A stretch of 64,000 nucleotides of DNA from Gambelia wislizenii (GCA_030847615.1 JAUMIR010000005.1:215620645-215684644), one strand, 5' to 3'. Positions 46,524 to 58,946 are shown, numbered from the stretch's first letter. Notes: generated from the sequence alone by a model not told the origin. Numbers and translations: made by a program.

Positions 46524-49147
46524 AAGCCTCTGCCTTTCAATGGCTCATTATCTGATGACTAGTTCTTCTGACACTTGCAAATTAAGGACAAGTACCATTC
46601 ATTTGATGAGGAATCCACTCAGTTCTTGCCTTTGGAGGCTTGCTTGGGATTGACCACACACATTGCTTGGAAAGCAAGCAGAGAGGGGGGAAAAGTCACC
46701 AAGCTGACTAAGACTTCCCAAGAAATCCTAATTCCCTCATGTTCCTTACATGGATTCTGCTTTTCGACCAGTTCCAGTTTCTGACATTGCTGCAGTCCTT
46801 AACCTATTAGATAAGCGGGGCTTCCTGTACTATTTGATGTACACAAGATAATCAAATGTAAAGGTGCAAAAACAGTTTTATTGTGGCACAAAAGTTAAGT
46901 AAACAAAAACAAACAGGCACTTGTCGATTGTATAAGTATTTACAACAGAATGTAGAAAAGTCTAAGGGAGGTAATATTGCTGCAGGACATTGTAAATATA
47001 AAGTGATTGCCTATATTTAATTATATCACATGTGTATTTTAATATAAATGACATTTAATGATAGATAACATTCTTTGGGATAGAAAGTCAATAAGACTAC
47101 ACAATGAGGAATACAAGTAGAATTATTAATGCATTTTGACATTCTAAAAGTTGAATGTATCTTTTTTATTGTTACAAAATATTCAAATATCTTCAGTAAA
47201 TATATACATTAAATTTAAGAAGAAACCCTGTTGTTGCCACAATTATTAATTCACATTGAGGAATTATAAATTAATAACATTCTATATTAGCATAATCTAA
47301 GACTTGAAGATCAGAAATCAGCAAACATAAATCATGAGGGAGCTGCTTAAAAAGCAACATAGTTTGATGATTCAAAATTTCCTTTGCTGAGAATGTAATA
47401 TGTTTGTTTCAGCAAGTTTCAGCCTTCATTATTCACCTCTCCCTCTTCTCCCAGAATACAAGCATTCATCGAACTTGATGAAAAAGTGTAGCCCATGGGC
47501 TACATGTGTCCCTGAAGCCCCTTCCTGCATCACCACCCCACTGTTTTATTTTTTGAAATTGACATTGCAGCTTGCTGCTTATGCGGCTACAATTCACTAA
47601 CCTAGAAATATACTTTGCCTCTTCCACACTTCCACTAAAAAAATTTCTGGTACCACAACAGATATTATGTTGGTTAGTTTTTACCTATTTTGAATTGATA
47701 ACCACCGTGATGCTGTGAACAGAGTTCATAGGAACATCTTGTGCTTAACTATGTGGACAGTTTACACTTGGGGCCAAACAAGGAACTTATGGCTGCTTTT
47801 GGGGTGGAAATGGAGGTTACACCGTTGGTTTCTTGTTATTGTTATGTGCTTTCAAATCAACTCTAGCTTATGGTGCTATCATACAGCTTCCCTGGGTTTA
47901 TTCTGAGGAGGTTTGCCATTGCCTTCCTCTGAGGCTGAGAAAGTGTGACTTGCCCAAAGTCATCCAGTATACATTATAACATGGGAAAGCATCAAATTAT
48001 TCTGCTATCTGGATCCTGGCCATAAAAAGTTTATGTCCTCTGCTAACAAAAATAAATATATTTGTCTAAAAAGAAATCTTGAAAAGTCTGTCTAATTGGT
48101 AACGTGTTCTTATATTTTGTAGGCTTCTGTAGCTTGCAAAATTAATTAATTATTAATTTCAAAGGAAGCAGTTTATATTATTGAGAAGTGGGACAGACCT
48201 ATTTTTAAAGCCTCAGTGACAAAAAATTAAAGTAAGTCCAAGTTTCTATAGCAACTAACAAATCATATGTATAGTACACAACATCTACATTGAAAGAAGC
48301 TACGTTTCAGATATCAAAATAACTTAATATTGAAGTTGCTGTGTGTAATTTCTGTTTTCCTTAAATTACAAGCAAAAGTTCACATTTCAGAGAACGTTCT
48401 AAACCTACAAGATATGTAATTGTTCACTATCTGGTTCACTAATTGCACTGTCAGAGCAAGAACAGATGTGCTGAGTTGAAGATCAAGATGTTTCAAAAAG
48501 AAGGTCAGTTGTGGCATTGTATCTTTGCCAACTGGAAGCCCCAGAGCAAGTGACAGCAGTTGCAGTGCTGTTCTCAGGCAGCTGTTTCAGTGGCTTAGGT
48601 CAGTGGAGCATAAGGAGACCAGTCTAACCTCCAGCCCTACAGAAAGCTGGTGTAAACCAAAAACAAAACTAACAAATTACCTTAATGCTGCATGACAGAA
48701 CAGAAGAAGCAAGAGAAATATTTAGGAACAAAATTTAGAACTAATTGGACCATCTTAATTGTTATGCTAATGTTACTCTATTTCAAAAGTTGTCTGCATC
48801 AATTCCTGTGTACTAAATGGAAAAAGTTATCCTCTTACACCAGTTCATTACACACTGGATGCTAATGCAAATAACATTGCCATGCTAATAGTATAGCATT
48901 TTTCATGCATTTTGAAGTGGGGTTAATGGTTAAAAAAGTAATTTAGCAAGTTCAACTTTGTTATTAACTTAGATGGTAAAAATAAAATCCTGCTGGATGA
49001 AGGGAAAAAATATCTACTTCTCCATTGCCTTTTAATGTCAATGTAATATCAAGGTACTAGTTCTCACTGAAGACGCTTTCAGCTTGTCTCTTGAAACTGG
49101 GTGCTGCTGATCCAGCAGACAGAAAATTTTCATATTGTAATTACACA
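46524..49147. other. AT-rich intronic sequence with one SINE
   Basis: Positions 47829-47972 (minus strand) are a Sauria SINE 3' half (GTGCTTTCAAATCAACTC to CTGAGGCTGAGAAAGTGTGAC). Nothing else was recognised; no exon signal. Confidence 0.5.
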
Positions 49148-49692
49148 GGGCTTGTCTAGACAGGCAAAATACCCCCCCCCTTGCCCCTGTCTCAAAGCCC
49201 TGCAGTCCTGACAATGCAGGGCATTTGCCCTGTTCTGCCCCTGGGCAGTCCTCACCACTGCCGGGGCAGCTACGGTGATCAGACAGGGTAGGGTCCGATA
49301 AATACCCAGTCTTAAAATAATACCTGGTTAACTCTGTTGCTGCCGGCCAAAAATGGATTGGGCCCTGGGTGTCTGCAGGAGCCTGTCTCTGCAAGCTGTC
49401 CCTTGCTGCTGCTGTGGTCTTCCTGGCTCTCCTAGAAGGCATGAGGAGTCCACAGCACGTGACTGAGGCTGGTCTCATGCAGGGGGCCGCAGTCACAGCT
49501 TGCAAGCCCTCTTCCTGCCTTCTGAGTCAGCAAGGAAAATAGCAGGGACAGCAGCTGCAGCAACAGACCTGCATAACCTCCAAGACTTCCTCCTGTTCTG
49601 TGGAGGGAATGGGGAACAATGGGCCATATCTGCAGCAAGAGTACGCTGGCGCGTAGCTGGCATATCCTGGCTCATGTAGATGAGCCCACAGT
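49148..49692. mobile_element. Putative DNA transposon, GC-rich, diverged inverted ends
   Basis: The left end CAGGGCTTGTCTAGACAGGC pairs loosely with the right end GGCTCATGTAGATGAGCCCAC. The interior is GC-rich compared with its AT-rich surroundings. The TSD is unclear. Open minus-strand frames (49038-49756) have no known domain. Confidence 0.45.
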
Positions 49693-50013
49693 CTAAAATC
49701 CCATCCCCAAGGAGGTAATACTCTTGACCTTTCTCTTTAGTAGTGAATTGGGGCAATATTAGAACTAAACTCCTGCTATATTGTATTCAAAGCCACATTT
49801 ATAAGTCTTTAGATTGCAAAAGTATTGTTTCAGTCACATCACTGCACCTTAATTGGGTCACTGGTTACTTCAGAGTAAGAATGTCCTGCAGTATCATATT
49901 TTGGTTTCTTTTAAAAATATCAATATCCATTGAAAAAGAACTACTGTACAAAATTACAAATCAGCAATCAACAACTGACACAACAGAATAAACTCTACAT
50001 CAAGATAACAGTG
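49693..50013. other. Unclassified intronic sequence
   Basis: No exon or repeat was recognised. Confidence 0.4.
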
Positions 50014-50136
50014 TTCATGGACAGGGCCGGTTTAAGGAATTTTGGGGCCCCCTGCAATGCTTTATTTTTGGGGCCCCATATGTTTATCTCAGGTCAATGT
50101 AACCTAACCTATTCACAGTACAGGATAGTCAGATTT

Positions 50137-50365
50137 CAGTAGGACCCCCGTATCCACGGATTCATTATCCACAGACACAAAACAGCACACCTACCATAGA
50201 GTCTTCCTAGAAAATGTGTCCTCTCTAGCCATTTTCTAGGTCCTCCAAGGCAACACTATGGTATTTTAAACCAGAAGTCCCATTATTTTCAATGGTGTTC
50301 ACTATTATCCACGGTTTTCTGTATCCATGCCCCTCCAGAACCAGTGGATAAGGGGGACCTACTGT
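50137..50365. mobile_element. Tigger-like MITE within copy B
   Basis: The ends CAGTAGGACCCCC and GGGGACCTACTG are inverted; TA follows the right end, and the left TA has mutated. The junction with the hAT sequence (CAGATT before the MITE) is the same as in copy A. Confidence 0.87.
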
Positions 50366-50383
50366 ATTCCATAAAAAGCCACC

Positions 50384-50675
50384 AATGAGCCCTGGTGGCA
50401 CAGTGATTAAATGCCAGTACTGCAAGCCGCCATGTTGCAAGTTCGATTCCAGCGGGCTCCAAGGTTCACACAGCCTTCCATCCTTTCGTAGGTGGGTAAA
50501 TTGAGTACCCAGCTTGTGGGGGCAATTAGCTAACACACATTGGAAACTGTTTAATGCAGTGTAGATGTGTAAATAGCTATTGCTTAAAACAATTTATAAG
50601 CTGCTCTGATAGCCTTGTGGCTGAAGAGCAGGGTATAACTAACTAACTAACTAAATAAATAAAATAAAAAATAAA
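50384..50675 (+). mobile_element. tRNA-derived SINE of a second family
   Basis: The head GAGCCCTGGTGGCACAGTG carries the A box and GCAAGTTCGATTCCAGC the B box. The body GTGGGTAAATTGAGTACCCA and AACTAACTAACTAAATAAATA tail differ from the Sauria SINEs. It is present in copy B but not in copy A, so it inserted after the two copies separated. Confidence 0.8.
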
Positions 50676-50694
50676 GTTTAGCAATTAACGTAAT

Positions 50695-51381
50695 GGTACA
50701 GATTTCCTCAAAGAAAAGAAAGAGTGGATTACAAGCTGAACATGAGTTAGAAGTGTGATGCAGCAGCAAAAAAAGCCAATGCGATTCTAGGCTGTATTAA
50801 TAGGAGTATAGTGTCTAGATCAAGGGAAATAATAGTACCACTCCATGCTGCTTTGGTCAGACCTCACCTGGAATACTGTTTCCAGTTCTGGGCACAACAA
50901 TTAAGAAGGATAAGGATATGGACAAGCTGGAGCGTGTCCAGAGGAGGGTGACCAGGATGGTGGGAGGTCTGGAAGCCATTATGCCCTATGAGGAGTAGCT
51001 TAGGGAGCTGGGTATGTTTAGCCTGGAGAAGAGAAGGTTGAGAGGTGACATGATAGCCATGTTTAAATATTTGAAGGGATGTCATACTAAAGATGGAACA
51101 GGCTTGTTTTCTGCTGCTCCAGAGACCAGGACACGGAGCAATTGGTTCAAACCTCAGGAAAAGAGATTCCACCTAAACATTAAGAAGAACTTCCTGACGG
51201 TTAGAGCTGTTCGGAAGTGAATCTGCTGGGAGTGTGGTGGAGTCTCCTTCTTTGGAAGTTTTTAAACAGAGGCTGGATGGCCATCTGTCAGGAATGATGT
51301 GATTGTGTATTCCTGCATGGCAGAAGCCAATTGGATGGGATGGCTGTTGCGGTCCCTTCCAGCCCTATGATTCTATGATAC
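50695..51381 (+). mobile_element. CR1 LINE 3' end within copy B
   Basis: It contains the ORF2 C-terminus (VQRRVTRMVGGLEAIMPYEE, FSLEKRRLRGDMIAMFKYLK) with an in-frame stop, and the complete 3' end finishing CCCTATGATTCTATGATA, the octamer-type tail of CR1. The 5' junction with the host (TTAGCAATTAACGTAATGGT) matches that of copy A. Confidence 0.93.
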
Positions 51382-51496
51382 TAGGCTGCATTCAGAGCCT
51401 GGGAAAGTTACTTTTGGATTACACCTCCCAGAATCCCCCTGCCAGCACCCTTCTCAATGTCTGGTTGCATTGTTCCTTTTCCAGCATTCTCTAGCC

Positions 51497-51855
51497 CAGT
51501 GGTCCTTAACCTAGGGTCCTTGATGTCCTCATAGGGGGTCCTCAAAGGCTTGACGGCTGCTTGGCCCACCTCCTCCCTGTAGTGGAGCAGCCACATGATA
51601 GGAACCAAGGCAAAGGCTGGCTGGCTGGCTTAGCCTGCACATTGCCATTCAATCCACTCCAGCCACAAACTTGCAGGAAGAAACAAGAGGGCCTCTGAGG
51701 GAAAGTTTAATGGATGGTGTAATTGTATTGTTGTTGTTGTTGTTAGCTATTATTATTAGCTATTATTATTAGGGTTTTAAATCTTGAGTTAAGTCTTGGG
51801 GCAACAAAAGATATTTAAAGGGGGTCCCTGGTAAAGAAAAGGTTAAGATCCACTG
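51497..51855. mobile_element. Second hAT MITE nested in copy B
   Basis: The ends CAGTGGTCCTTAACC and GGTTAAGATCCACTG are inverted repeats. Flanks CTCTAGCC (51489-51496) and CTCTAGGC (51856-51863) form an 8-bp hAT duplication with one mismatch. The interior has a (TTG)n and ATT-rich tract. Confidence 0.88.
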
Positions 51856-52002
51856 CTCTAGGCCAATGCCTCTCACATAACACTAATGGGATACTGGTGT
51901 TTTAGTGACAACAATAAAACCATTGTTCCCAGTAATATTACTCCAAATTTTTATTTATATTCTTTATATTCTTTTGTTAAAAGGGCTAGAGTGTTGTAAA
52001 AG

Positions 52003-52205
52003 TTTCAGCATTGCACTATGATTGTGGAGACCAGGGTTTGAATCCTTACTCAGCCATGAATACCCACTGGCTGACCTTGGGCAAGTCATACTCTCTCAGC
52101 CTCAAAGGAAGGCAAAGGCACACCCCCTTTGAACAAACCTTGCCTATAAAACCCTATGGTAGGTTCGCCTTAGTCAGAAATGACTTGAAGGCACATAGGC
52201 AAACA
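52003..52205 (+). mobile_element. Sauria-type SINE nested in copy B
   Basis: GAGACCAGGGTTTGAATCC is the B box region, followed by GGGCAAGTCATACTCTCTCA and the tail AGAAATGACTTGAAGGCACA. The head is weak. It is absent from copy A. Confidence 0.85.
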
Positions 52206-52347
52206 CACACAAATTCCTTTTGCAGGCTGAACTCAGTTGGCAGCAAGGGGAGGAAGCTGAAGAAAACCAAGGGGGAAAGAGGGGAGAGAAAACAGGCATG
52301 TTAAGAGCAGGTGGAAAGATGGATGGAGGGGATCTATGTGGAGGGAA

Positions 52348-52356
52348 GGGAAGGGA

Positions 52357-52396
<40 letters not shown>

Positions 52397-52436
52397 AGCC
52401 CTTTCTGAGGGAAAGATCTCTCTCTCTCTCTCTCTC
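52348..52436. repeat. (AAAG)n and (TC)n microsatellites in copy B
   Basis: AAAG units span about 52348-52397, and TC units about 52418-52436. They are the counterparts of the tracts at 45300-45425 in copy A. Confidence 0.9.
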
Positions 52437-52677
52437 ACTCGGTCTCTCTCACACACAACTCTCCGGCTTGCCTTTTGACGATCCTGGGAGGGGCGAGGGA
52501 ACAGCAAACTCGCTCCAGCCTCAGCTGCAAGGAGGGCAGGTCCTTCTTTCTCTTTTGGGAGACACTTTGTTTTTGTTTTGTTTTTTAAAGCCAACAGGAG
52601 GCGGGGGCCCTGCCTGTGTGCCCCCCCCCCCGCAAATGCTGATTTGGCAGTATGGTTAAGCTGGCCCTGTTCATGGG

Positions 52678-54676
52678 TCAAACTGAAATCCAGATAGTCT
52701 TTAGTGGACCAAAGATCCCAACAGATCCTACTTCAAGTTACTGTGTGGACCTGGTGGATGTACTATATAGTATGTCACTTTCCTTGCAATTAGCAAAATT
52801 AATAAATGGGTACAATCAATCACAGAAATGATCCTTTAGCAACTTCACTCTGTGGGCTTTTATTTGGCTTGATTTCTTCATGAGTGTCAAAGACCCCAGT
52901 CTATTGCACCATTTGTCAATTGATTTTTTAAAAAATGATATCTAGGCTATTGCCACTCCTGGCTGCTGTTCAACAAAAAGAGAGCAGGGTCTGATGGTGT
53001 CATCTGTCACTCCCTCCATCATATACAGGGATAATAAGATCATTTCTGCCAAAATTTTACTTGCTTCCTGGAAGACTTCTGAAATCCACTAAGAATTTGT
53101 TTAACAACCTATTTGTATACCAGTAGAAATACACATTTCTATTTGACGCAGATATGTTGGCATTTGCAATATTTTTCTAGCTCTTCATACAAATGTCTTA
53201 TTTCACACAAAAATTACATGTTGTGGGTTGACTCATCCTGACTGTTAAAAGGTGACACCTCCAGAGAAAAGCAGACGAGGGCCTAATTATGCATCTGTAC
53301 TGGGTAAACTACCGGAGTACACTGATCCAGAAGCTAAGCATGAAAGGAGCTTGGTACGAAAATATTATTGCAGAGGAGTTCTCTCACACAAGCACAGTTG
53401 GTAAAAGTTGTGTAGATAGTATTAATTGTCATTATACAAACTTACCAGCTGTGATCCAAAGCATTACATTTAAATAAAAGGAAAGAACTGATGTGTTATC
53501 TGCAAAGAACAAAGAGTTCAGCCTTCTACTGCACATTGTCTGGTGTTTTTTTTTTTTTTTAACGCTTCTGGCTAATCCTGCATGATGGCACTCTCTAAGA
53601 GAGCTACTCACGTGGTTATGTTGCCTGAGCTATCTGGAACTCTGATCTGATTGATATAGGTCTTATCTATCCGAGGCGGAAAAAATGCAAACACATCAAA
53701 AAAGCAGGCATTCACAATGATGCGACCTGTCTTCACAGCCAAAAGACCACCCCTTAAACTCTGCATGACCCTCTAGCCAAGATGGTGGCTGCGAGTGATT
53801 TAGTCGTGATTTTAAATCTGCCACTGCCATTTTTTTTTAAAAAAAAAACAGTTTTCCATGGTGTGCACAAGCGATAGTTCATATTTACAAAAGAAAGAAA
53901 GAGTATAAGATCGCTGTTTGATCAACTTACCGGACCCTCGCTTAGTTGAAAATTTAATATGGGGGCTGCAGGCACTTTCCCTGTTTGTTATCCCCCCCCT
54001 CGCTTGTCCAGCCAATAAGATTACTCTGCCTGTTCGTATCTGTCTGAATGCAAATGTTCAAATGATTGCACATTCGCATATTGTACAGGGCTTTTTTGAA
54101 AAAATCCAGACGATGCCCCAGACATGACGCAGGTGGTGGATTTGGCTGCCCCCCTTCCAAATGACACATATTTATGCGCATGGCCGCATGAACGGATCAC
54201 CGTACATTTGCATCCCATTAGTATTATTTTGACACTTTGGGGCTTTACTTGTTTCACCTATTTAGGTTTTTCTGGTCTCTCATGGTGGGATCCTGTTGGT
54301 TATTCCCTAAAGATGTGGCCCACTGCCCTCACAAGGGGAGGTGCTGACAGGACTCTAGCCTGGGGGCCCAGGTGCCCAGGATTAGGAGGCGGCCTCTGCG
54401 TGATATTATTGTATGCTTTTATTATGTCAATCCATTTAGTTTTTAAAAAATAAATACAGTATAAACATTACTTTGGTATCATCATTTAAACTGACTTATT
54501 TTAATTTTTATCCTAAATCCTGTACAGCATCTCGCTGCCCTTAACTTTAGCAGTAAGTAGGGGGCCTGCCAAAGATTCTGGCCTGGGGCCACACTTCAGG
54601 ATGTACATGGCCATACTTTGTAGTGAGTCTACTACATGCAGTGCTACTTATTTTGAAACAAAAATAGATTGGTCTG
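52678..54676. other. Intronic sequence, no exon supported
   Basis: A T-run lies at 53547-53560. One minus-strand segment (53446-53499) is bracketed by good splice-like sites but has no recognised protein; see the rejected list. The remainder is unclassified. Confidence 0.45.
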
Positions 54677-54679
54677 TAA

Positions 54680-55007
54680 GGACTTTTTCGGACGTTTAAA
54701 AAGTAATGCAAGCAGCCTCGTCAGCTTGCGAGGCTGCTGCGCTGCAAAGCGTCAGTTTCGGATGACGCTCGCCCCTGCCAGTACTGTTGCGGTACTGCGG
54801 GGAGAGTTGAGCGTCATATTTCCTTGATTTTTAATCACGATCAACTTTCGTGAGTAAAAATCAAGGAAATATGACGCTCAACTCTCCCCGCGGTACCGCA
54901 ACATCACCGGCAGGGGCGAGCGTCATCCGAAACTGACGCTTTGCAGCGCATCAGCCTCGCAAGCTGACCAGGCTGCTTGCATTATTTTTCAGCGTCTGAA
55001 AAAGTCC
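54680..55007. mobile_element. Harbinger-like foldback, nearly full-length palindrome
   Basis: The 328-bp element is flanked by TAA (54677-54679, 55008-55010). Termini are GGACTTTTTCGG / TCTGAAAAAGTCC. The arms (GCAAGCAGCCTCGTCAGCTT and its partner, GTTTCGGATGACGCTCGCCC and its partner) pair over almost 150 bp. The centre TTAATCACGATCAACTTTCG is shared with 33935-34263. Confidence 0.92.
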
Positions 55008-55434
55008 TAAGTTAATGAAATGCAAGAGGCTGTTCTTAGTCCAGTTCTAATCTGGATACATCAAGTGCTCCTCTTCTTGACAGCCAAGTGAGCAAATGAT
55101 TTATAGAGTCTATGGATTCCTCCTCCTAAAGAGTACCGTGGATAATTTTACCACAGATCTAACATCTAAAGGCTGATGAATTACCATGTCTATTGCATCA
55201 AGAAAAATGCCCAGAGAAGAATTCTGCCTAGGTGCTTCCAAAATTTGGCTGGTTTGAAACAATAGCAATTTTGAATCCGTTTTGCTCAAATCAAACTTGA
55301 TTTTTCAACAAAATGGCAAAGTAAGTCTTCCAATATCTCGAAAATTATTTATTTGAAAGCAGGTATAACATTTTAAAAGATGTCACATGCTGTGTGTATG
55401 TTTTGGATGTAGAGATCAGAGATGAGTTTTAGAG

Positions 55435-55892
55435 TACAGATGAGCCCAGCAGAGTTTTAAGATCATCTGGAGGAGCTCTTCTCTCTGTCGCACCACCTTC
55501 TCAGGCATGTTTGGTGGGAACAAGCAAGAGGGCTTTCTCAGTGGCTGTTCCCAGACTGTGGAACTCCCTCCCCAGAGAGGCCAGGATGGCCCAATCTTTG
55601 CTCTTCTTCCGGAGGCAGGTTAGGACATTTTTATGCTGCCAGGTTTTTATGAACCAACAAGAGCTGGGCTAGTGAGGCTCTGTGTGGTGTGGTTTTAAAA
55701 ATTTGAGTTTTTTTAAAATGTATTTTAATCTTTACTGTAATGTTTTTAACTTGTACATTGTTTAATTCTTTTTAAAATTTTATATTTATAATGTGATTTT
55801 ACCTTTGTTTTGTTTTTTGCTTGTATTGTTTTTATAATGATGTTGTGAGCTGCCTTGAGTCCCATTGGTGGGAGAAAGGTGGGATAGAAATG

Positions 55893-55929
<37 letters not shown>
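55435..55929 (+). mobile_element. L2 LINE 3' end with (TAA)n tail
   Basis: The region 55480-55640 reads like the ORF2 C-terminus of L2 (GGNKQEGFLSGCSQTVELPP-like text, then frame decay). The 3' UTR ends TGAGCTGCCTTGAGTCCC, GGAGAAAGGTGGGATAGAAA and a TAA repeat. A similar end is at 59770-60178. Confidence 0.85.
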
Positions 55930-56296
55930 TTTCATCCTGTATGTTTCTAATAAAAAGTAATCCATACTGATTTTAGTGGAAAGAGGGTTTTTTTTTGCGG
56001 GGGGCAGCATGTTTTATGATATCTCTTCTCAAAGTTCCTGGGTCAGTTTCTGGAATGTTTGATCAAATCAATGTTTCCAGCTACTCTTTTCATATGATTA
56101 GAGTATATATTTCTCTAATGTATTTTTATATTCATTATGTTTAATAACAGTTTTTTTAAAAGTATTTGCTATTTGTAAACACACCTCAAATTTACTTGCC
56201 ATTGTACCAATATAATTTAAGCTTCAGGAGTGATTAAAAAACCCTTTAGCAAAGTGACAAGGAGAAGAGGCGATTGAAAGTGAAATTAGCATCATA

Positions 56297-56925
56297 GGAC
56301 TTTATCAGACTAGCATCTTAAAAACGCTGTAATTCCACTATAGAGAAAAGCAGAAGCAGAGTGGCATAATTACAATAATTATCATACATCACCATAATTG
56401 TGTGATACTACTGCCACAGAATCAGCGCACAACCACCACTAGCAGTTTGAGAACAGGATTTTATACTTCTGTGGTTTTGTATGGGCGTGATTTCAGCTGT
56501 TTTCGCGAGAAGATGCGACTTGGTTTAAACACACACACAAAAACCACATAAATAACAAAAGAAATTAACAAATAAACACTTGGACAAACATAAAAACATA
56601 ACCAAGAAAAGGTGACAGTTCATTAAAAGAGTGTCCTGTGCATCCTGTGCTCTTGTTGGGAAAGGGGAGTGGGGAAAAGGACTGCCCAGTCACACTCTAA
56701 TCACACTATTACAGTGGGATGTGATTTCGCATGCTTGTCAATACTGTGAAAAGAGCAACATTGAGGGCTATTCAGACATTTTCCTGTCAACTAAAAGTGA
56801 CGAGCAATTAAAGGGTGGAACACACATTGACCATGAGAGGACAACGACGTCATGTGATAACAGGAACCCATTTGTGGTACTGTTGCACTGTAATTGTGCA
56901 ATTATACCCCTGTCTGAAAAAGTCC
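56297..56925. mobile_element. Harbinger-like element, ATA duplication
   Basis: The termini GGACTTTATCAGAC and GTCTGAAAAAGTCC are flanked by ATA (56294-56296, 56926-56928). The 629-bp interior has no transposase; a 132-codon open frame (56631-57029) runs out of the right end and is chance. Confidence 0.82.
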
Positions 56926-56928
56926 ATA

Positions 56929-58360
56929 GACATCCAGCCCTATCCTGTATATCCTTATTCACAAGTCCCATTGAGCTGAAGAAACTTATTCCAAGTAAGT
57001 GTGCACACCATCACACATTTAGATTTTAATATTCAGTACTAATGCTTATCTTTTCCCCATTACTTTATATGGGCCCTGCATGGTGAGCAATATTGTTTTA
57101 GAGATAATGAAGTAAAAAGTCTGAAAAATAGCTTAAAAAATTACCTTCAGAGATCATGTGTTTTCCAAGATGAGATTACAATAATTAGCAATGTCATTTT
57201 ATTAGAAAGATGGTAGAAATAACTGTGGGACTACTCTGTTTAGACTAAGTTTTCAGTGGGGGTGGGCTAACCACATCAATCTGTTGCAGTAAAAAACAAC
57301 AATAGTCTAGTGGCATCATAACAACTAACTATGGTTAAAGCAAGCCAGGATTCCTAAGTCAACTTCAAACCATAGTCCCTGTGGCATCACTAAGGCTGGT
57401 TCACCCTCCCCCCACTGGTGTAATCTGGTGCAATTTGACCTCTCTTCAACACCCCCCCCCGTGCCACCACTGCAGAGTTCATTATGAAAATAAGTAAAGA
57501 AAGCCATAATTTTGTGACTGATGTGAGTCCAGACATTCACAGAAACCACAGTTAAGTTAAATAAATCCTGCCATACAATTATGTTTGAAATATGGCTGAT
57601 GGTTCTCAATCTTTGGCTAGTCTCAGTTTTATCCCAATGAAGTCACCAACCAGTAAAAAACAAACAGACCTCTCTTAATGAAAATGTATTTTTGCCCCAG
57701 TTAAATTCACATTCTTTTTATAAATTCAACTAGTGTCATTCAGTGTGGGGGCTGCTATATCTATTTTCCTTCCAATGAAATGAAATAGAATTTCCATCAA
57801 CAGGATTTCCCATGAGTGTTCTTGTAAAATACTGCACTTTTTTTGTAGCAGATGCTGCAAATTTTTATCTTGCTCTGGGATTATATTTGGTTGTCTCAAG
57901 GTATATAACTACATGTATCTCCATTTTTTATAGGATAATTTGTACTCAAAATACCACCAACCCATAAACATCAACATTGGCAGGCATGGTTTGGTTTGGA
58001 ATATGAAAACTCGTAGTAATGGGATGATATGTACATACAGTATGGACATCTAGCATGTGGTGATCTGTCATTTTGCAATGTGTGGGATATACTGTCACTA
58101 AGAACTATAGAATGAAATTGTAAAAATGTCTGAACAGTATGATAGCAAGAAAGCCACAAGGATTCCACAGGATTGTCTTTGGCACAACCGTCCACCTTTC
58201 ATCTTATTATTTAAAATTTATATTTTGCTTTTCTGCCCCAAATGGCACTAAAGATAGGTAGCAATAACAGAAATGGAATAAAATCAGAAATACAGTTAAA
58301 GGGAAAAAAACAGATTCATAACAATAAGACAACAATAAGAAGTAGTACTAGCACAACTTG
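56929..58360. other. Intronic sequence, unclassified
   Basis: A C-run lies near 57451. No exon or named element was recognised. Confidence 0.4.
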
Positions 58361-58568
58361 AGAGCCACTGTGATGCAGAGGTTTGAGCACTGGATTATGA
58401 CTCTGGAACCCAGGGTTTGCATCCCCGCTTGGCCATGGAAACCTACTGGGTGACCTCAGGCACGTCATACTCTTTCAGTTCTGTACAAATTCTGCCAAGA
58501 AAATCACATGATAGGTTTGCCGTGGGGTCACCATAAGTAGGAAGTGGCATGAAGGCACAAAAACAACA
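58361..58568 (+). mobile_element. Sauria-type SINE
   Basis: The head AGAGCCACTGTGATGCAGAG is followed by ACCCAGGGTTTGCATCCCC (mutated B box), GGCCATGGAAACCTACTGGG and the tail GGCATGAAGGCACAAAAACA. It is full length but diverged. Confidence 0.85.
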
Positions 58569-58748
58569 GTATCAAAGAGTTACAAAAAAACACCTCTTCA
58601 ACAGCAACCTAATTTAATGTCAAAGCCCTGACTCTATGTTGTTTGTTTTACATTCTGACAAGTACATTTTAGATGGCCAAGACAGTGTGTGTGGGAAGCA
58701 ACGGAGTGAATGGTAAAAGCTACCTCTCAGCAGCAAAAGAGAAAGAAA

Positions 58749-58946
58749 GGGCCCTTTCATATTGCAAAATTATACTGCTATGATTCCACTTTAGCTGTTT
58801 TAGCTGCATCTTATGGAATCCTAGAAAACTGGTAGTCCAGTGAGGGGTATTTTGGTAATGCCTCACCAAAGTACAAATCCCAGGATTCCATAAGATTTAG
58901 CCAAGGCAGTTAAAGTGTAAGCCTAGCGTGCAGTGTGACAGGACCC
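58749..58946. mobile_element. Foldback MITE with arms of about 90 bp
   Basis: The left arm (GATTCCACTTTAGCTGTTTT, CTTATGGAATCCTAG) pairs with the right arm (CAGGATTCCATAAGATTTAG, CAGTTAAAGTG). AAAGAAA flanks both ends, consistent with a 7-8 bp target duplication. This palindrome is abundant in reptiles. Confidence 0.75.

Larger units (their letters stand above)
50022..52669. mobile_element. Composite hAT element, copy B, inverted relative to copy A
   Basis: The ends CAGGGCCGGTTTAA and TTAAGCTGGCCCTG are flanked by TTCATGGA (50014-50021) and TTCATGGG (52670-52677), a one-mismatch 8-bp hAT duplication. It has the same CR1 and Tigger-like insertions at the same junctions as copy A, in reversed order. 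In addition it has gained a tRNA-SINE (50384), a second hAT MITE (51497) and a Sauria SINE (52003), which explain its extra 1.1 kb. Confidence 0.92.

Noticed and set aside
49038..49756. Overlapping minus-strand frames of 155, 87 and 68 codons
   Set aside because: They lie in a GC-rich element with inverted ends and resemble no protein.
53446..53499. Possible 54-nt minus-strand exon with TTCTTTGCAG acceptor and CTG/GTAAGT donor
   Set aside because: One frame is open, but the 17-residue product is unlike any ANKS1B segment I know, and the flanks show no conservation I can judge. RNA-seq would decide.
55896..55929. Stand-alone (TAA)n microsatellite
   Set aside because: It is the 3' tail of the L2 copy, so it was merged with that feature.
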